This document shows positions 39,222 through 48,503 of a DNA stretch of 50,881 nucleotides, one piece after another (positions within the stretch are counted from its first letter, which is position 1; the number at the start of each line of letters is the position of its first letter). Origin of the DNA: Nitrosomonadales bacterium (GTDB lineage: Bacteria; Pseudomonadota; Gammaproteobacteria; Burkholderiales; Gallionellaceae); contig JAHFRC010000003.1 of assembly GCA_023259015.1 (NCBI GenBank), forward strand, positions 1 through 50,881. The letters run 5' to 3'. A model generated the notes under the pieces. That model saw nothing but the letters and a program-made list of their open reading frames with translations, was not told the DNA's origin and made no database searches. The position numbers and the translations under genes were made by a program.

Positions 39222-40046
39222 ATGAACATTCAGGAAGCGCTTGAAATAGTCAGCCAGACCCATTCCGGCATGGTGCGGTCGCACAATGAAGACAGCGTGG
39301 CTTGTGATGCTTCCTGCGGCCTGGTGGTGTTGGCTGACGGCATGGGTGGCTATAATGCCGGCGAAGTGGCCAGCGGTATTGCGGTCTCCATATTGGCTGC
39401 CGAGATCAAGCAGCGCCTGGAAAGCGTGCGCCCCGAAGACAAGAATGACAGCGGGGAAGAAGCCGGTACGGCCCTGCTGCGCGAGAATGTGCAAAAGGCC
39501 AATGCCTCCATATACAGCGCGGCGCAGAGCCAGCCTCAATATGCCGGCATGGGCACCACAATTGTGGCCGGCCTGTTTTATGACAACCGCGTGGCCGTGG
39601 CGCATGTGGGTGATTCGCGCATGTATCGCTTGCGTGGCGAAACCTTTGAGACCATCACGCGGGATCATTCGCTGCTGCAAGAGCAAATTGATGGCGGCAT
39701 GATCAGCAAGGAAGATGCGCGCTTATCAAAGAACAAGAACCTGGTAACGCGCGCAGTCGGCATTGATGCAGAAGTGGCTGTAGAGGTGAATGTCTATGAG
39801 GTGCAAACAGGGGATATCTACCTGCTATGTTCGGATGGGTTGAACGATATGGTGGAGGACGATGATATCGGCAGCACCTTGCAGATGCTGCAAGCCAATT
39901 TGCCCCTGGCGGCAAGCCAGTTGATCGAGATGGCGAACGACAATGGCGGGCGTGATAATGTGTCCGTGATACTTGTCAAGGTTAATGGTGATTTCGCTGT
40001 GCCGCGTGGCTGGCTGGCGAAGTTGCTGTCCTGGTTCAAGAGTTAG
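39222..40046 (+). CDS. PP2C-family Ser/Thr protein phosphatase
   Basis: A 274-residue PPM/PP2C phosphatase. Metal-binding motifs in order: RSHNEDSV, VLADGMGGYNAGEVAS, VAHVGDSRMYRLR, LLCSDGLNDMV and NGGRDNVSVILV. It is cytosolic except for a possible C-terminal amphipathic end (GWLAKLLSWFKS). It is the natural antagonist of the kinase encoded 23 bases upstream and of the second kinase at 50660. An AGGGG site precedes the ATG. The FHA gene follows after 39 bases. Confidence 0.93.
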   Translation: MNIQEALEIVSQTHSGMVRSHNEDSVACDASCGLVVLADGMGGYNAGEVASGIAVSILAAEIKQRLESVRPEDKNDSGEEAGTALLRENVQKANASIYSAAQSQPQYAGMGTTIVAGLFYDNRVAVAHVGDSRMYRLRGETFETITRDHSLLQEQIDGGMISKEDARLSKNKNLVTRAVGIDAEVAVEVNVYEVQTGDIYLLCSDGLNDMVEDDDIGSTLQMLQANLPLAASQLIEMANDNGGRDNVSVILVKVNGDFAVPRGWLAKLLSWFKS

Positions 40047-40085
40047 GTTGCGGGGTTCAAGAATTAAGTTACGGGGATCGATGAT

Positions 40086-40865
40086 ATGGCTGCGAAACTG
40101 ATACTTAGCATGGATGGCGTGGTGCTGCATGAATATGCCCTGAATAAGGAGCGTATGACCGTAGGGCGCAAACCGCATAACGATATTGCAATCGACAATC
40201 TCGCTGTCAGTGGCGAGCACGCTGCAATTGTAACCATTCTCAATGATTCGTTTCTGGAGGATCTGGATAGCACCAACGGGGTAATGGTTAATGGCGTGCA
40301 GGTCAAAAAGCACTTTCTCCAGAACAACGACGTGATCGAGATCGGCAAATACAAGCTGAAATACATGAACGAACTGCAGAGCCAGGCGGTTGCTGCCGAG
40401 GACTTTGAGAAAACCATGGTGTTGCGCGCGCCGGTTAAAACACAAAGCACAGATACGACGTTAAAGACAGCCCAGGCGGCCCCCACATCCGCGTTCGCTG
40501 CAACCGGGAAACACGAAGCTCAGCCGCAAGCCATGGCCGCCCAACCAGTTGCGCAACCGGCGCCGGCTGCAAAAACTCCCGCTCAGCCGGCTGCTGCAGT
40601 GCGCCTTGCCGCTGTGCAGATACTCAATGGCCCGAGTGCAGGCAGGGAGCTTGATCTGATAAAAAACCTGACTACCCTGGGTAAGCCGGGTGTGCAAGTG
40701 GCGGTTCTGACGCGCCGACCGCACGGATATTTCATCACCCACGTGGAAGGCGCAAGTTATCCGTTGCTTAATGGCAAAATGCTGGATCAACATCAGCACC
40801 AACTGAATGACCACGATATCATCGAGCTGGCCGGAATCAAGATGGAGTTTTATTTTAAAGATTGA
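40086..40865 (+). CDS. Protein with two FHA domains
   Basis: A 259-residue protein. The N-terminal FHA domain (about 20-95) has the classical phosphothreonine-binding residues VGRKPHNDI, SGEHA and STNGVMVNG. An Ala/Pro/Gln-rich linker (~125-170) follows. The C-terminal domain (~175-259) has an FHA-like pattern LTTLGKPGVQVAVLTRRPHGYFITHVEG...LNDHDIIEL but lacks the classical Arg-Ser-His set, so it probably does not bind phosphate in the usual way. It should read the output of the kinase encoded upstream and carry it to a partner. Translation starts at an ATG after GGGGAT. Confidence 0.9.
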   Translation: MAAKLILSMDGVVLHEYALNKERMTVGRKPHNDIAIDNLAVSGEHAAIVTILNDSFLEDLDSTNGVMVNGVQVKKHFLQNNDVIEIGKYKLKYMNELQSQAVAAEDFEKTMVLRAPVKTQSTDTTLKTAQAAPTSAFAATGKHEAQPQAMAAQPVAQPAPAAKTPAQPAAAVRLAAVQILNGPSAGRELDLIKNLTTLGKPGVQVAVLTRRPHGYFITHVEGASYPLLNGKMLDQHQHQLNDHDIIELAGIKMEFYFKD

Positions 40866-40947
40866 TGGGGTGCGCTCATATTGCCGGTACTTTAGATGAG
40901 ATGCTCCACCCGATAAATATGCCGGATGCCCGGACAGGGGAACCCGT

Positions 40948-43179
40948 GTGAAACGACATGCCAAGCTGATTGGATTTGGTCTGCTGCTGGTTCTGGTGTT
41001 TCTCGGCAACGCCGCGAAATTCTATCAAATAGAGTTCATCCAGCAACTTGAAGACATAGTATACGATTACCGCCTGCGGCTGACCATGCCACATGATGTG
41101 GATAGCCGCATCATTATCCTCGATATAGACGAAAGAAGCCTCAGGGAAGAAGGGCGCTGGCCGTGGAGCCGTGATCGCCTGGCGTTGCTGATGGACAAGC
41201 TGTTCGACAGGTATGGCATCGCGGTGGCCGGGTTTGACGTGGTGTTTGCGGAAAAGGATGAAAGCTCCGGGTTCAGGGTGTTGCAGGAACTGGGGCGCAA
41301 CCAGCTAAAAGATGTGCCGCAATTCCAGTCCACCCTGGCGCAAATCAGGCCGCAACTGGATTACGACAACCTGTTTGCCAGCAAGATAAAGAACCGCAAG
41401 GTGGTGCTGGGGTATTACTTCACCCATAGTGTGCAGGGCGCCGAGAAAAACATTTCCGGCGCGCTACCCGAAGCGGTATTTCCTCCCGGCACGTTCAAGG
41501 GGCGCAAGATCAGCTTTGTCAGGTGGGACGACTATGGAGGAAACCTGCCTGAACTGCAAAAGAGCGCGGTCGGCGCGGGGCATTTTAACCCATTGGTGGA
41601 TCCGGACGGCGTGGTGCGTCGCGTACCGCTGATCGTGGAATATAACAATGCATATTATGAGTCATTGTCCCTGTCCATGGTGCGCACCTTGCTGGGCCTG
41701 AAATTAATACCGGGTTTCACTACGAACAAGAGCGCCGATTATGCAGGCCTTGAATGGTTCGATCTGGGAGGAGCCAAGCAGGGTAATTTCAGAATCCCGG
41801 TAGACCAGGACGTAAGCACGCTGGTTCCCTACCGGGGCGAGCGAGGCAGTTTTCGCTATATTTCCATTTCCGATGTGCTGCATGACCGCATTCCGCAGGC
41901 CGACCTGAAAAACAAGATCGTCCTGATAGGAACTTCGGCGCCGGGACTGATGGATATGCGTTCCACCCCGGTTGGCTCGGTATTTCCGGGGGTGGAAATT
42001 CATGCCAACATGATTGCCGGTATTCTCGACCAGAACCTCAAGCAAAAACCACCTTATGTGCTGGGTGCCGAATTTATGCTGTTGCTGGTCATGGGTGTGG
42101 TGCTGAGTTTTGTGTTGCCGCTGTTAAGCCCGGCAAGAGCCACGCTATTTACCGTGCTTGCTTTAGCGGCAGTAGTGACGGTTAATATGGCCATCTGGCA
42201 ATACGCCGGTTTTGTGCTGCCCCTGGCCAGCGGCATGTTGATGATGCTCGGGCTGTTTGCGCTGGATATGTCTTATGGCTATTTCGTCGAGTCGCGCACC
42301 AAACGGCAGATTACCGGCCTGTTCGGGCAGTATGTGCCGAGCGAGCTGGTTGACGAGATGAGCAAGAATCCTGAGCAGGTATCGATGGAGGGCGACAGCC
42401 GCGAGATGACTATCCTGTTTTCGGACGTGCGCGGTTTTACCACCATTTCCGAGGGGCTGGATGCCAAGGAACTGACCCTGCTCATGAATGAGTTTCTTAC
42501 CCCGCTGTCGCGCGTAATTTACAAGCACCGTGGTACCATAGACAAATACATGGGAGACTGCATCATGGCGTTCTGGGGCGCGCCGCTGCATGATCCGGAA
42601 CATGAAAAACATGCGATCCTGGCCGGCATGGAGATGCAGCAGAAATTACAGGAACTGCAACCGCACTTCAAGGAGCGTGGTTGGCCCGAAATCCATATTG
42701 GGGTCGGTATCAATACGGGCAAGGTAAGTGTGGGTAACATGGGCTCTGAAGTGCGCGTTGCCTATACGGTTATGGGCGATGCCGTCAATCTTGCCTCCCG
42801 GCTGGAGAGCATCACCAAACAGTACGGTGTGGGCATCATGGTTGGCGAAAATACCAGGAATGCCGTACCCGATTTTGTATACCGTGAGCTTGACCAGGTG
42901 CGCGTGAAAGGAAAAGATAAGCCGGTCACCATTTACGAACCTGTCGGCCTGAATGGTCAAGTAGATAAAGCGGTGGTGGAGGAGATCAAGCTGTTCCACC
43001 AGATGCTGAAGCTGTATCGCAAGCAGGATTGGGATCAGGCGGAATTGCAGTTGTACAATTTGCAGCGCATGTCCCCCGATTTCAAGTTGTATAAGGTTTA
43101 TGCCGAAAGGATTGCGTATTTCCGGGGCAATTCACCGGATGCCGAGTGGGACGGCGTGTTTGTTTTCCAAACCAAGTGA
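40948..43179 (+). CDS. CHASE2-class III adenylate cyclase
   Basis: A 743-residue receptor cyclase starting at GTG after AGGGG. An N-terminal TM helix is followed by a periplasmic CHASE2 domain (~30-330: IIILDIDERSLREEGRWPWSR), three TM helices (~370-440) and a class III cyclase domain (~470-650). A helical TPR-like tail closes the protein. Metal-binding D493 (SDVRGFT) and D537 (YMGDC), K533 next to the adenine site, and N614/R618 of the transition state are present. Thr607 replaces the usual second Asp, as in class IIIb enzymes. It makes cAMP by these features; cGMP cannot be excluded. Its product is the likely substrate of the enzyme encoded next. Confidence 0.92.
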   Translation: MKRHAKLIGFGLLLVLVFLGNAAKFYQIEFIQQLEDIVYDYRLRLTMPHDVDSRIIILDIDERSLREEGRWPWSRDRLALLMDKLFDRYGIAVAGFDVVFAEKDESSGFRVLQELGRNQLKDVPQFQSTLAQIRPQLDYDNLFASKIKNRKVVLGYYFTHSVQGAEKNISGALPEAVFPPGTFKGRKISFVRWDDYGGNLPELQKSAVGAGHFNPLVDPDGVVRRVPLIVEYNNAYYESLSLSMVRTLLGLKLIPGFTTNKSADYAGLEWFDLGGAKQGNFRIPVDQDVSTLVPYRGERGSFRYISISDVLHDRIPQADLKNKIVLIGTSAPGLMDMRSTPVGSVFPGVEIHANMIAGILDQNLKQKPPYVLGAEFMLLLVMGVVLSFVLPLLSPARATLFTVLALAAVVTVNMAIWQYAGFVLPLASGMLMMLGLFALDMSYGYFVESRTKRQITGLFGQYVPSELVDEMSKNPEQVSMEGDSREMTILFSDVRGFTTISEGLDAKELTLLMNEFLTPLSRVIYKHRGTIDKYMGDCIMAFWGAPLHDPEHEKHAILAGMEMQQKLQELQPHFKERGWPEIHIGVGINTGKVSVGNMGSEVRVAYTVMGDAVNLASRLESITKQYGVGIMVGENTRNAVPDFVYRELDQVRVKGKDKPVTIYEPVGLNGQVDKAVVEEIKLFHQMLKLYRKQDWDQAELQLYNLQRMSPDFKLYKVYAERIAYFRGNSPDAEWDGVFVFQTK

Positions 43180-43239
43180 CCGGCAAGTAGAGCGGGCAAA
43201 TTAAAAAATGGCGGACAGAATAATCAATCTGGATAATTG

Positions 43240-44058
43240 ATGATGAAACTCAGGGTGCTCGGCTGTAGCGGTGGCATAGGCGGTAATGCGCGCACCACTT
43301 CGATGCTGCTGGATGACGACATATTGATCGATGCGGGTACAGGCGTGGGCGAGCTCAGTTTGACCGAATTGACCATGATCAACCATGTCTTCATCACTCA
43401 CTCCCACCTCGACCACATTGCCTGCATCCCTTTCCTCGTGGATAGCGCCGGTTTCATGCGCGACAAGCCATTGACCGTCCATGCCACAGACGCAACGCTG
43501 GAAATCATCAAGCAGCATATATTCAACTGGAAAATATGGCCTGATTTCACCAAAATCCCAAATGAGCGGCAGCCGTTCATGCGCTACGAGACAATAGAAC
43601 TCGGGCAAACCGTGGAACTGGAGGCCCCCAAGAGAGGCGCTTCCCTGCAAGATGAAGCCTGCAAGAAATTGGCAGGCCGCAGGATCACTGTTTTGCCGGC
43701 TAACCATACAGTGCCGGCGGTGGGCTTTCAAATCGACAACGGCGCAACCAGCCTGGTTTTCAGTGGCGACACCACGATCAATGATGCGTTGTGGGAAGTG
43801 ATCAACCGCATTGACAACCTGCGCTATCTTATTATCGAAACCGCTTTTTGCGAAGAGGAAAAAGAACTGGCGGTGCTTTCCAAGCACCTCTGCCCAAGCA
43901 TGCTGGCTGAAGAGTTGCTCAAGCTCAAGCTCGATCCGGAAATTTACATCACCCACCTCAAGCCGGGGGAGGTCGATCTGACCATGCAGGAAATCGGCAT
44001 GCGCGTACATGGATTGACCACCAGGATGTTGCAGAATGGGCAGGTGTTTCAGTTTTAG
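43240..44058 (+). CDS. Metallo-beta-lactamase-fold cyclic nucleotide phosphodiesterase (class II type)
   Basis: A protein of about 272 residues. MMKLRVLGCSGGIGGNARTT is followed by the metal motif THSHLDHIACIPF, a FSGDTTIND segment with a metal-binding Asp, and THLKPGE near the end. This layout is that of class II 3',5'-cyclic-nucleotide phosphodiesterases (CpdP/PDE1-like). The start is set at the first of two tandem ATGs. The gene lies 60 bases after the adenylate cyclase, so it probably breaks down the same cyclic nucleotide and closes the circuit. Confidence 0.85.
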   Translation: MMKLRVLGCSGGIGGNARTTSMLLDDDILIDAGTGVGELSLTELTMINHVFITHSHLDHIACIPFLVDSAGFMRDKPLTVHATDATLEIIKQHIFNWKIWPDFTKIPNERQPFMRYETIELGQTVELEAPKRGASLQDEACKKLAGRRITVLPANHTVPAVGFQIDNGATSLVFSGDTTINDALWEVINRIDNLRYLIIETAFCEEEKELAVLSKHLCPSMLAEELLKLKLDPEIYITHLKPGEVDLTMQEIGMRVHGLTTRMLQNGQVFQF

Positions 44059-44254
44059 CGCCAGTTAAGGATGGGTACAGTGATGATCATGTTGGAAATG
44101 AATATGCCCGCCGCGCAGGTTTTATCATACGGCCCGGCGTGCCTGTACAGGGGGCAAGAGCCGTTAAGGCTGCATAGCCTGCAGGGGCATTCTGCAACGG
44201 GATTTGCAATTTGCCGCGAGCCGGGATTCGTGCAAAGTTGACAGGGAGCAGCCA

Positions 44255-46663
44255 ATGAATAGTGTGGCAACAGACAAACTGGCGCAAGGTAGTAGCATTG
44301 GTGTAATGGAAGCGCAACTGGAATTCACCAGGAAGCTTAATCACGTCACCAACAAGATACATGCCACCAGCAACATCGACGAGATCATGCTGGATGTCAG
44401 CAAGGATATCTGCAACCTGTTTGATGCTGATCGGCTCACTGTCTACGTGGTGGGGGAGGACAAGGCTTCACTGATTTCCAAGGTCAAGACCGGGCTGAAT
44501 TCATTCAAGGACCTCAAGCTGCCCATTGCCGAGCAGAGCATTGCAGGTTATGCCGCGCTGAACAAGAAAACGCTAAACCTCAAGGATGTATATGACGACA
44601 AGGAGTTGACCCTGTACAGCTCACATCTGCGTTTCCTGCAGGATGTGGACAAGCGCACCGGTTACCGCACCAAGCAGATGCTGGTGGCTCCCATCCTCGA
44701 GGCGAGCAATAATGAGCTGGTTGGCGTCATCCAGGTCATCAACAACAAGGCCAACCAACCCTTCCTATCGATGGTGGAAGATGGGGTGAATGAACTGGCG
44801 CAAACCCTGGCGGTGGCATTGCGCCAGCGCCAGCAACAGGCTGTGGTCAAAACAAAATATGACTTCCTGGTATCGGATGCGGTCATCTCCGCTGCCGAGT
44901 TTGAGTTGGCCGCACGCACCGCCCGGCGCAAGGGCATCGATATTGAAGATGTGTTGATCGATGAATTTCAGGTCACCCTGCCTGCGCTGGGCAAGGCGCT
45001 TTCAACCTCCTTCGGGGTGCCTTATGAGCCGCATAAATCCGATCGCATCAAGCCTTCCGAACTGTTGAAAAACCTGAAGCGGGAATTCGTCGAAAGCAGC
45101 CATTGGGTGCCTATAGAAGAAACACAGGAAGGCTTGGTGATTCTCACTACCGAGCCTGAACGGATACAGGTTTCGCGTGTAGTCAACTATATTTTCCCAA
45201 AGAGCCGCCTGGTTTATAAGGTTTGCTCGCAACGTGAATTCAAGCAGACACTGGATTTGTTTTATAGCGGAAGCACATCTGCGGATGCAGGCGGGGGCTT
45301 TACGGTGGATGAGTCGTCGATGGACGATTTGCTCACTTCCCTCGGGGGGGGTGATGAGGAAGAAGCCGCCGGCGTCAGCCAGGAGGATGTCAGCGCCGCC
45401 GCCGATAATGAACTGGTCAAACTGGTCAACAAGATAATCGTGGATGCCTACAAGATGGGCGCTTCCGACATTCACATCGAGCCTTTACCGGGCAAGGCCA
45501 AGACGCAGATTCGTTTGCGCAAGGACGGTTCGCTGCTGAATTACATCGAAGTGCCGGCAACCTACCGCAACGCCCTGGTGACGCGCCTCAAGATCATGTG
45601 CGACCTGGATATTTCGGAGAAGCGCAAGCCGCAGGATGGCAAGATCAAGTTCAAGAAATACGGCCCGCTGGATATCGAGCTGCGCGTGGCGACCATCCCG
45701 TCGCAGGGCGGCGTGGAAGATGTAGTGATGCGTATCCTGGCCTCCGGCGAACCGTTGCCGCTGGAGAAAATGGGGTTTTCGGCGCGCAATAATGAATTGA
45801 TCAAGGAAACGGTGAGCAAACCATATGGGCTGTTCTTCGTATGCGGCCCGACCGGCTCGGGCAAAACCACCACGCTGCATTCCATCCTCAAATTCATCAA
45901 CAAGCCGGATACCAAGATATGGACGGCGGAAGATCCGGTGGAAATCACCCAGAAGGGCTTGCGCCAGGTGCAGATCAACAAAAAGGCCGGGCTGGATTTC
46001 GCCACCATCATGCGCGCTTTCTTGCGCGCCGACCCGGACGTGATCATGGTCGGCGAAATGCGTGACAAGGAAACCGTATCCATCGGCATCGAAGCCTCGC
46101 TCACCGGCCACCTGGTGTTTGCCACCCTGCACACCAACAGCGCGCCGGAATCCATCAACCGTTTGCTGGACATGGGCATGGATCCGTTCAACTTCGCCGA
46201 TGCGCTGCTGGGCATCCTGGCGCAGCGCTTGGGCAAGCGCTTGTGCGGCGACTGCAAGAAACCGCATATCGCGGCTGCCGATGAAATAAAATTGATGCTG
46301 GCCGAATACAGCGAAGAATTGAAAAATACCGCAACCTGGAAGAAAGACCCGCTTGCCGCCACCAAGGCTTTATATGCCGAGTGGGTCAAGCTGTTTGCCA
46401 ACGACAAGGGGCAATTCACGTTATACGAGCCGGTCGGCTGCGACAAGTGCTCCGGCACCGGCTACCGCGGGCGGGTGGGTTTGCACGAATTGCTGATCGG
46501 CACCGATGCGGTGAAGAAGGCCATTCAGGAGCATGCCCGTGTTGCTGAACTGCTTGCCGTCTGCCTGGAAGATGGCATGCATACCCTGAAGCAGGATGGG
46601 ATGGAAAAGGTATTGCAGGGCATTACCGATATGCATCAAATACGCGCAGTCTGTATCAAATAA
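44255..46663 (+). CDS. GAF-fused GspE/PilB-family secretion/pilus ATPase
   Basis: An 802-residue protein starting at MNSVATDKL after GGGAG. Domains: a GAF domain (~25-200: NIDEIMLDVSKDICNLFDADRLTVYVV ... VAPILEASNNELVGVIQVIN), a T2SSE_N/MshEN-like domain (~205-340) and a GspE motor (~390-790). The motor has Walker A CGPTGSGKTTTL, Walker B PDVIMVGEMRD, a His box TLHTNSAPES and a zinc-type CGDC...CDKC. The MshEN-like part lacks the leading RLG and the Gln of c-di-GMP-binding members. GAF fusion is not the usual PilB or GspE layout, so the motor may respond to a cyclic nucleotide. No pilC, pilD or secretin gene is in the window. Confidence 0.92.
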   Translation: MNSVATDKLAQGSSIGVMEAQLEFTRKLNHVTNKIHATSNIDEIMLDVSKDICNLFDADRLTVYVVGEDKASLISKVKTGLNSFKDLKLPIAEQSIAGYAALNKKTLNLKDVYDDKELTLYSSHLRFLQDVDKRTGYRTKQMLVAPILEASNNELVGVIQVINNKANQPFLSMVEDGVNELAQTLAVALRQRQQQAVVKTKYDFLVSDAVISAAEFELAARTARRKGIDIEDVLIDEFQVTLPALGKALSTSFGVPYEPHKSDRIKPSELLKNLKREFVESSHWVPIEETQEGLVILTTEPERIQVSRVVNYIFPKSRLVYKVCSQREFKQTLDLFYSGSTSADAGGGFTVDESSMDDLLTSLGGGDEEEAAGVSQEDVSAAADNELVKLVNKIIVDAYKMGASDIHIEPLPGKAKTQIRLRKDGSLLNYIEVPATYRNALVTRLKIMCDLDISEKRKPQDGKIKFKKYGPLDIELRVATIPSQGGVEDVVMRILASGEPLPLEKMGFSARNNELIKETVSKPYGLFFVCGPTGSGKTTTLHSILKFINKPDTKIWTAEDPVEITQKGLRQVQINKKAGLDFATIMRAFLRADPDVIMVGEMRDKETVSIGIEASLTGHLVFATLHTNSAPESINRLLDMGMDPFNFADALLGILAQRLGKRLCGDCKKPHIAAADEIKLMLAEYSEELKNTATWKKDPLAATKALYAEWVKLFANDKGQFTLYEPVGCDKCSGTGYRGRVGLHELLIGTDAVKKAIQEHARVAELLAVCLEDGMHTLKQDGMEKVLQGITDMHQIRAVCIK

Positions 46664-46674
46664 AGAGGTATTTC

Positions 46675-48315
46675 ATGGACTCTTCAGACAACCTGCTGCA
46701 TCGCCTCAAGGAACTCAACGAAATCGGCATCGCGCTGTCGCAGCAGCGCGATATCAACAGCCTGCTCGAAACCATCCTGGTTGCGGCCAAGCGCATCACC
46801 AACGCCGATGCGGGCACGCTTTACCTGCACGATCAGGAACAGAAAGCGCTGCGTTTTGAAATACTGCGCACCGATTCGCTGAATATCGCGATGGGCGGAA
46901 CCAGCGGCGTGCCGATCACTTTCTATCCGATCCAGCTTTACGACGAGGCGGGCAATCCCAATCACGCGATGGTGGTGAGCCATGCGGCGCTCAGCGGTGA
47001 AACGGTGAATATCCCCGATGCCTATACTGCGGAAGGCTATGATTTTTCCGGAACCAAGGCATTCGACAAGAAAACCGGCTACCGCTCGACTTCGTTCCTT
47101 ACGGTGCCGATGCTTAACCACGAGGAAGAAGTCATCGGTGTGCTGCAACTCATCAACGCGCAAGACCGTGAAAGCGGCGCGATTGTCCCGTTCTCGAAGG
47201 ACGACCAGCAGTTGCTGGAGTCGCTCGCCTCGCAGGCCGCCATAGCGCTTTCCAACCGGCGCCTGATCAAGCAAATGGAAGACCTGTTCGAGTCATTCAT
47301 CGGCCTCATCAACACCGCAATCGACGACAAATCGCCTTACACTGGCGGCCATTGCGAGCGTGTGCCGGTGCTGACAATGATGCTGGCCGAGGCGGCTGGC
47401 CGCAGCAACCCTGCTTCGCAATTGCAGGGTGTTGCGATGACCGACAAGCAGAAATACGAACTTAAGATAGCGTCCTTGCTGCACGATTGCGGCAAAATCA
47501 CCACACCGGTGCATGTGGTGGACAAGTCCACCAAATTGCAGACCCTGTTTGACCGCATCCAGTTGGTGGATACGCGCTTCGAGGTGCTCAAGCGCGATGC
47601 CGAAATCACGATGCTTTCCAGGGAGCAGAGGGCGGAGGGCGGAGGACAGGGCGGCGCGGATGAGACAGCTATCCGCACCGGCTACATCGCGCGCATCCGG
47701 CAATTGGATGAGGATCGCGAGTTCTTGCGCCATTGCAACATCGGCGGCGAAGCCATGTCGGAGGAAGCGCAACAGCGTGTGCGCCAAATTGCCGCTTACC
47801 AATGGCGCGGCCCCGAAGGCAAGCTGGGCAACTTCCTGAGCGACAATGAAGTCGAAAACCTCACCATCCGCGCCGGCACATTGAATGCGGAAGAACGGCA
47901 GATCATCAACCATCACATCGAGGTTACCATCAAGATGCTGGAATCGCTGCCGTGGCCGAGGCACCTGAAGAATGTGCCGGAATATGCCGGCGGGCACCAT
48001 GAGCGCATGGATGGCAAGGGTTACCCGAAGGGGCTGACGCGCGAGCAGATGTCGGTGCAGGCGCGCATGATGGGAATAGCCGATATTTTCGAGGCGCTCA
48101 CCGCGAGGGACAGGCCCTACAAAAAAGGCAAGACCCTCACCGAATCGCTTGACATTCTCGGCAAGTTCAGGCTCGGCGGGCATATTGACCCGGATTTATT
48201 TGATATCTTCGTGCGCGAAAAAGTGTATCTGACTTATGCGCAACAGTTCCTCGACCCGGAGCAGATAGACGACGTGGATGAGAGCAGGATTCCGGGTTAC
48301 CATGCGCAACGCTGA
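46675..48315 (+). CDS. GAF-HD-GYP phosphodiesterase (c-di-GMP type)
   Basis: A 546-residue protein 11 bases after the ATPase gene. The N-terminal GAF domain (~5-200) resembles that of the preceding gene and contains TGYRSTSFLTVPMLN and VIGVLQLINAQ. The HD-GYP domain has SPYTGGHCERV, LLHDCGKI and HHERMDGKGYP. About 150 residues separate the HD motif from the GYP motif, more than in a minimal domain. It should hydrolyse c-di-GMP in the cytosol, so the cluster can both tune and sense second messengers. The pair of GAF proteins is probably regulated by a common ligand; this is inference. Confidence 0.9.
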   Translation: MDSSDNLLHRLKELNEIGIALSQQRDINSLLETILVAAKRITNADAGTLYLHDQEQKALRFEILRTDSLNIAMGGTSGVPITFYPIQLYDEAGNPNHAMVVSHAALSGETVNIPDAYTAEGYDFSGTKAFDKKTGYRSTSFLTVPMLNHEEEVIGVLQLINAQDRESGAIVPFSKDDQQLLESLASQAAIALSNRRLIKQMEDLFESFIGLINTAIDDKSPYTGGHCERVPVLTMMLAEAAGRSNPASQLQGVAMTDKQKYELKIASLLHDCGKITTPVHVVDKSTKLQTLFDRIQLVDTRFEVLKRDAEITMLSREQRAEGGGQGGADETAIRTGYIARIRQLDEDREFLRHCNIGGEAMSEEAQQRVRQIAAYQWRGPEGKLGNFLSDNEVENLTIRAGTLNAEERQIINHHIEVTIKMLESLPWPRHLKNVPEYAGGHHERMDGKGYPKGLTREQMSVQARMMGIADIFEALTARDRPYKKGKTLTESLDILGKFRLGGHIDPDLFDIFVREKVYLTYAQQFLDPEQIDDVDESRIPGYHAQR

Positions 48316-48432
48316 CGCAAATTGTCACGCCAGGTGACGCATGTGGGCAGATAGCGCTGCATAATTGCGGCAACAAACTGCGCATTTCATATGAGTCATT
48401 TAAATACATTATGTTAGAAAAGTATGCTGTTA

Positions 48433-48448
48433 TGGCATAAATCCTGCT
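48433..48448 (+). promoter_or_regulatory. Sigma-54-like promoter upstream of pilA
   Basis: TGGCAT and CTGCT are arranged with GG (48434-48435) and GC (48446-48447) exactly ten bases apart, the -24/-12 spacing of RpoN promoters. Major pilin genes in many proteobacteria use RpoN with PilR; pilR is not in the window. Confidence 0.6.
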
Positions 48449-48503
48449 GCTAATCCAATGCACACCCCGTGTGTTATGTTCAACCCCTAAAAGGAGATCT
48501 ACC

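Noticed and set aside
43208-43240. A 10-codon leader-like frame (MADRIINLDN) before the phosphodiesterase gene
   Set aside because: Its stop overlaps the phosphodiesterase start, which is suggestive, but it has only a weak ribosome binding site and no attenuator-like structure.
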